Shown here piece after piece: positions 5,127-6,365 of a stretch of DNA of 6,365 nucleotides. The DNA comes from an uncultured Eubacteriales bacterium (lineage in GTDB: Bacteria > Bacillota > Clostridia > Oscillospirales > Acutalibacteraceae). The first letter of the stretch is position 1. Each line of letters begins with the position of its first letter. The notes under the pieces were generated by a model. It was given only the letters and a program-made list of their open reading frames with translations, was not told the DNA's origin and did not search any database. The position numbers and the translations under genes were made by a program. The DNA lies in NCBI GenBank assembly GCA_934615635.1, contig CAKTTT010000138.1, positions 1 to 6,365 of the forward strand, given 5' to 3'.

Positions 5127-6365
5127 ATGCCCAAAAATGAAGATACCAGGACCATCTGCTGCTCCTTCTGCGGCAAAACCCAGGACGATGTGCATCGGAT
5201 CATTGCCGGTCCCGGCGTGTATATCTGCAACGAGTGTGTGGAGCTTTGCGAATCGATCCTGGAGGACGGCGGCAATTTCGCCAAGCGTCGTCAGGCGGGG
5301 GAGGAAACCCCGCCGCGGCTGCCCAAGCCCAAGGAGATCAAGGCGAGTCTGGACGAGTACGTTATCGGTCAGGAGGAGGCGAAAGTCGCCCTGTCCGTGG
5401 CGGTGTATAACCATTATAAGCGGATTTATTTCGGCTCCTCCGGGGAGACGGAACTGGGCAAGAGCAACGTGCTTCTGCTGGGTCCCACCGGCGTTGGAAA
5501 AACCGCTTTGGCCCAGACGCTGGCCAGGACGCTGGATGTTCCCTTCGCCATCGCCGACGCCACGACGCTGACCGAGGCCGGTTATGTGGGCGAGGATGTG
5601 GAAAACATCCTGCTGCGGCTGATTCAGGCGGCAGACTACGATGTGGAAAAGGCGGAACGCGGCATTATCTATGTGGATGAGATCGATAAGATCTCCCGCC
5701 GCAGCGAAAACCCCTCCATCACCCGGGACGTCAGCGGAGAGGGCGTGCAGCAGGCGTTGCTGAAAATTTTGGAGGGCACTGTTTCCAATGTGCCACCCAC
5801 CGGCGGCCGGAAGCATCCTCAGCAGGAATTCATTCAGATCGACACCACGAATATCCTGTTTATTCTGGGGGGAGCCTTCGACGGCATCGACAAGATCATT
5901 GAAAAACGGGTTTCCTCCGGCTCTCTGGGCTTCGGCAACGAGGTGAAATCCAAAAAGGATATGGATATCAGCCAGCTCTACCGCCAATTGGTTCCCCAGG
6001 ACCTGATTCGTTACGGCTTGATTCCCGAGCTGGTGGGCCGTATGCCGGTGATCACCACCCTGCGGGCGTTGGATGTGGACAGCCTGGTGAAGATTCTCTG
6101 CGAACCCAAGAACGCTTTGGTGAAGCAATACCAGCAGCTCTTCGAGCTGGACGGCGTAAAGCTGGAATTCACGGATGATGCGCTGCGGGCCATCGCGGAG
6201 AAGACTCTCAAGCACGACACCGGCGCCCGGGGTCTGCGCTCCGTGATGGAGGAGCAGCTCACCGGCCTGATGTTCGAGGTTCCCTCGGACTATACCATTG
6301 AGAAGATCACGATAACCAAAGCCAGTGTTGAAGAGGGCGGTAAACCGGAAATCGTGTACAATCCG
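5127..6365 (+). CDS. clpX: ATP-dependent Clp protease, ATP-binding subunit ClpX (3' end outside window)
   Basis: ClpX is a hexameric AAA+ unfoldase that recognises tagged proteins, unfolds them and threads them into ClpP. I translated this frame directly: 413 codons remain open to the window edge with no stop. The family has about 420 residues, so only the last few are missing. Visible parts: an N-terminal zinc-binding domain with CSFC (C12, C15) and CNEC (C34, C37); Walker A GPTGVGKT at 119-126; pore loop GYVG at 152-155; Walker B IYVDEID at 181-187 (D184, E185); RKHP at 228-231 (RKH loop); the ClpP-docking loop as LGF at 267-269, where E. coli has IGF; and sensor 2 GARGLR at 366-371 (R368). 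The start ATG follows a strong ribosome site. All functional residues expected of an active partner of the adjacent ClpP are present. Confidence 0.98.
   Translation, partial: MPKNEDTRTICCSFCGKTQDDVHRIIAGPGVYICNECVELCESILEDGGNFAKRRQAGEETPPRLPKPKEIKASLDEYVIGQEEAKVALSVAVYNHYKRIYFGSSGETELGKSNVLLLGPTGVGKTALAQTLARTLDVPFAIADATTLTEAGYVGEDVENILLRLIQAADYDVEKAERGIIYVDEIDKISRRSENPSITRDVSGEGVQQALLKILEGTVSNVPPTGGRKHPQQEFIQIDTTNILFILGGAFDGIDKIIEKRVSSGSLGFGNEVKSKKDMDISQLYRQLVPQDLIRYGLIPELVGRMPVITTLRALDVDSLVKILCEPKNALVKQYQQLFELDGVKLEFTDDALRAIAEKTLKHDTGARGLRSVMEEQLTGLMFEVPSDYTIEKITITKASVEEGGKPEIVYNP

Noticed and set aside
5137..5571. A 144-codon + strand frame inside the clpX region
   Set aside because: It overlaps the true clpX frame, is Arg/Pro/Ser-rich as expected of an out-of-phase GC-rich translation, and shows no motif.
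4926..6215. A 429-codon open frame on the - strand over clpX and the end of clpP
   Set aside because: It is in the reverse-complement register of clpX, with no recognisable protein features, and is a shadow of that gene.
1..6365. A new defence, mobile or biosynthetic system
   Set aside because: Every gene except the small phosphoesterase belongs to a well-known housekeeping family, and there are no transposases, integrases, CRISPR repeats, toxin-antitoxin pairs or composition breaks visible by eye.

Overview
The window looks like core chromosome of a moderately GC-rich Gram-positive bacterium, most likely a member of the Clostridia (Oscillospiraceae/Ruminococcaceae-like). The reasons are strong AGGAGG-type ribosome sites, a ClpP without an E. 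coli-style propeptide and with Firmicutes-type sequence (GMAASMGSFLLAAGAKGKR), an M19 dipeptidase of Firmicutes type, and the tig-clpP-clpX order. This lineage call is inference from remembered family sequences, not from a search. All six genes are on the + strand, and nothing suggests a mobile element, phage, CRISPR array or RNA gene.

Left part (1-2964): the 3' part of an M19-family membrane dipeptidase gene runs in from the left edge. A sigma-A-like promoter whose TTGACA box overlaps that gene's stop codon precedes thrC (threonine synthase, last step of threonine synthesis). Fifteen bases after thrC comes a small COG1768-type metallophosphoesterase of unknown substrate. These two genes probably share a transcript.

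Right part (2968-6365): a 121-base gap carries an extended -10 promoter and several small dyads. It is followed by the proteostasis cluster tig (trigger factor, nascent-chain chaperone), clpP (protease subunit) and clpX (AAA+ unfoldase, cut by the right edge a few residues before its expected end). ClpX and ClpP form one proteolytic machine; trigger factor acts upstream on nascent chains. A long, nearly perfect hairpin of 60 bases lies between tig and clpP and is the most notable non-coding structure here. No clear promoter for clpP was found downstream of it.

The coding content is ordinary housekeeping. I found no support for a new multi-gene system. The observations worth a second look are the tig-clpP hairpin, the 7-1-7 palindrome upstream of the tig promoter, and the uncharacterised phosphoesterase linked to proteostasis genes.
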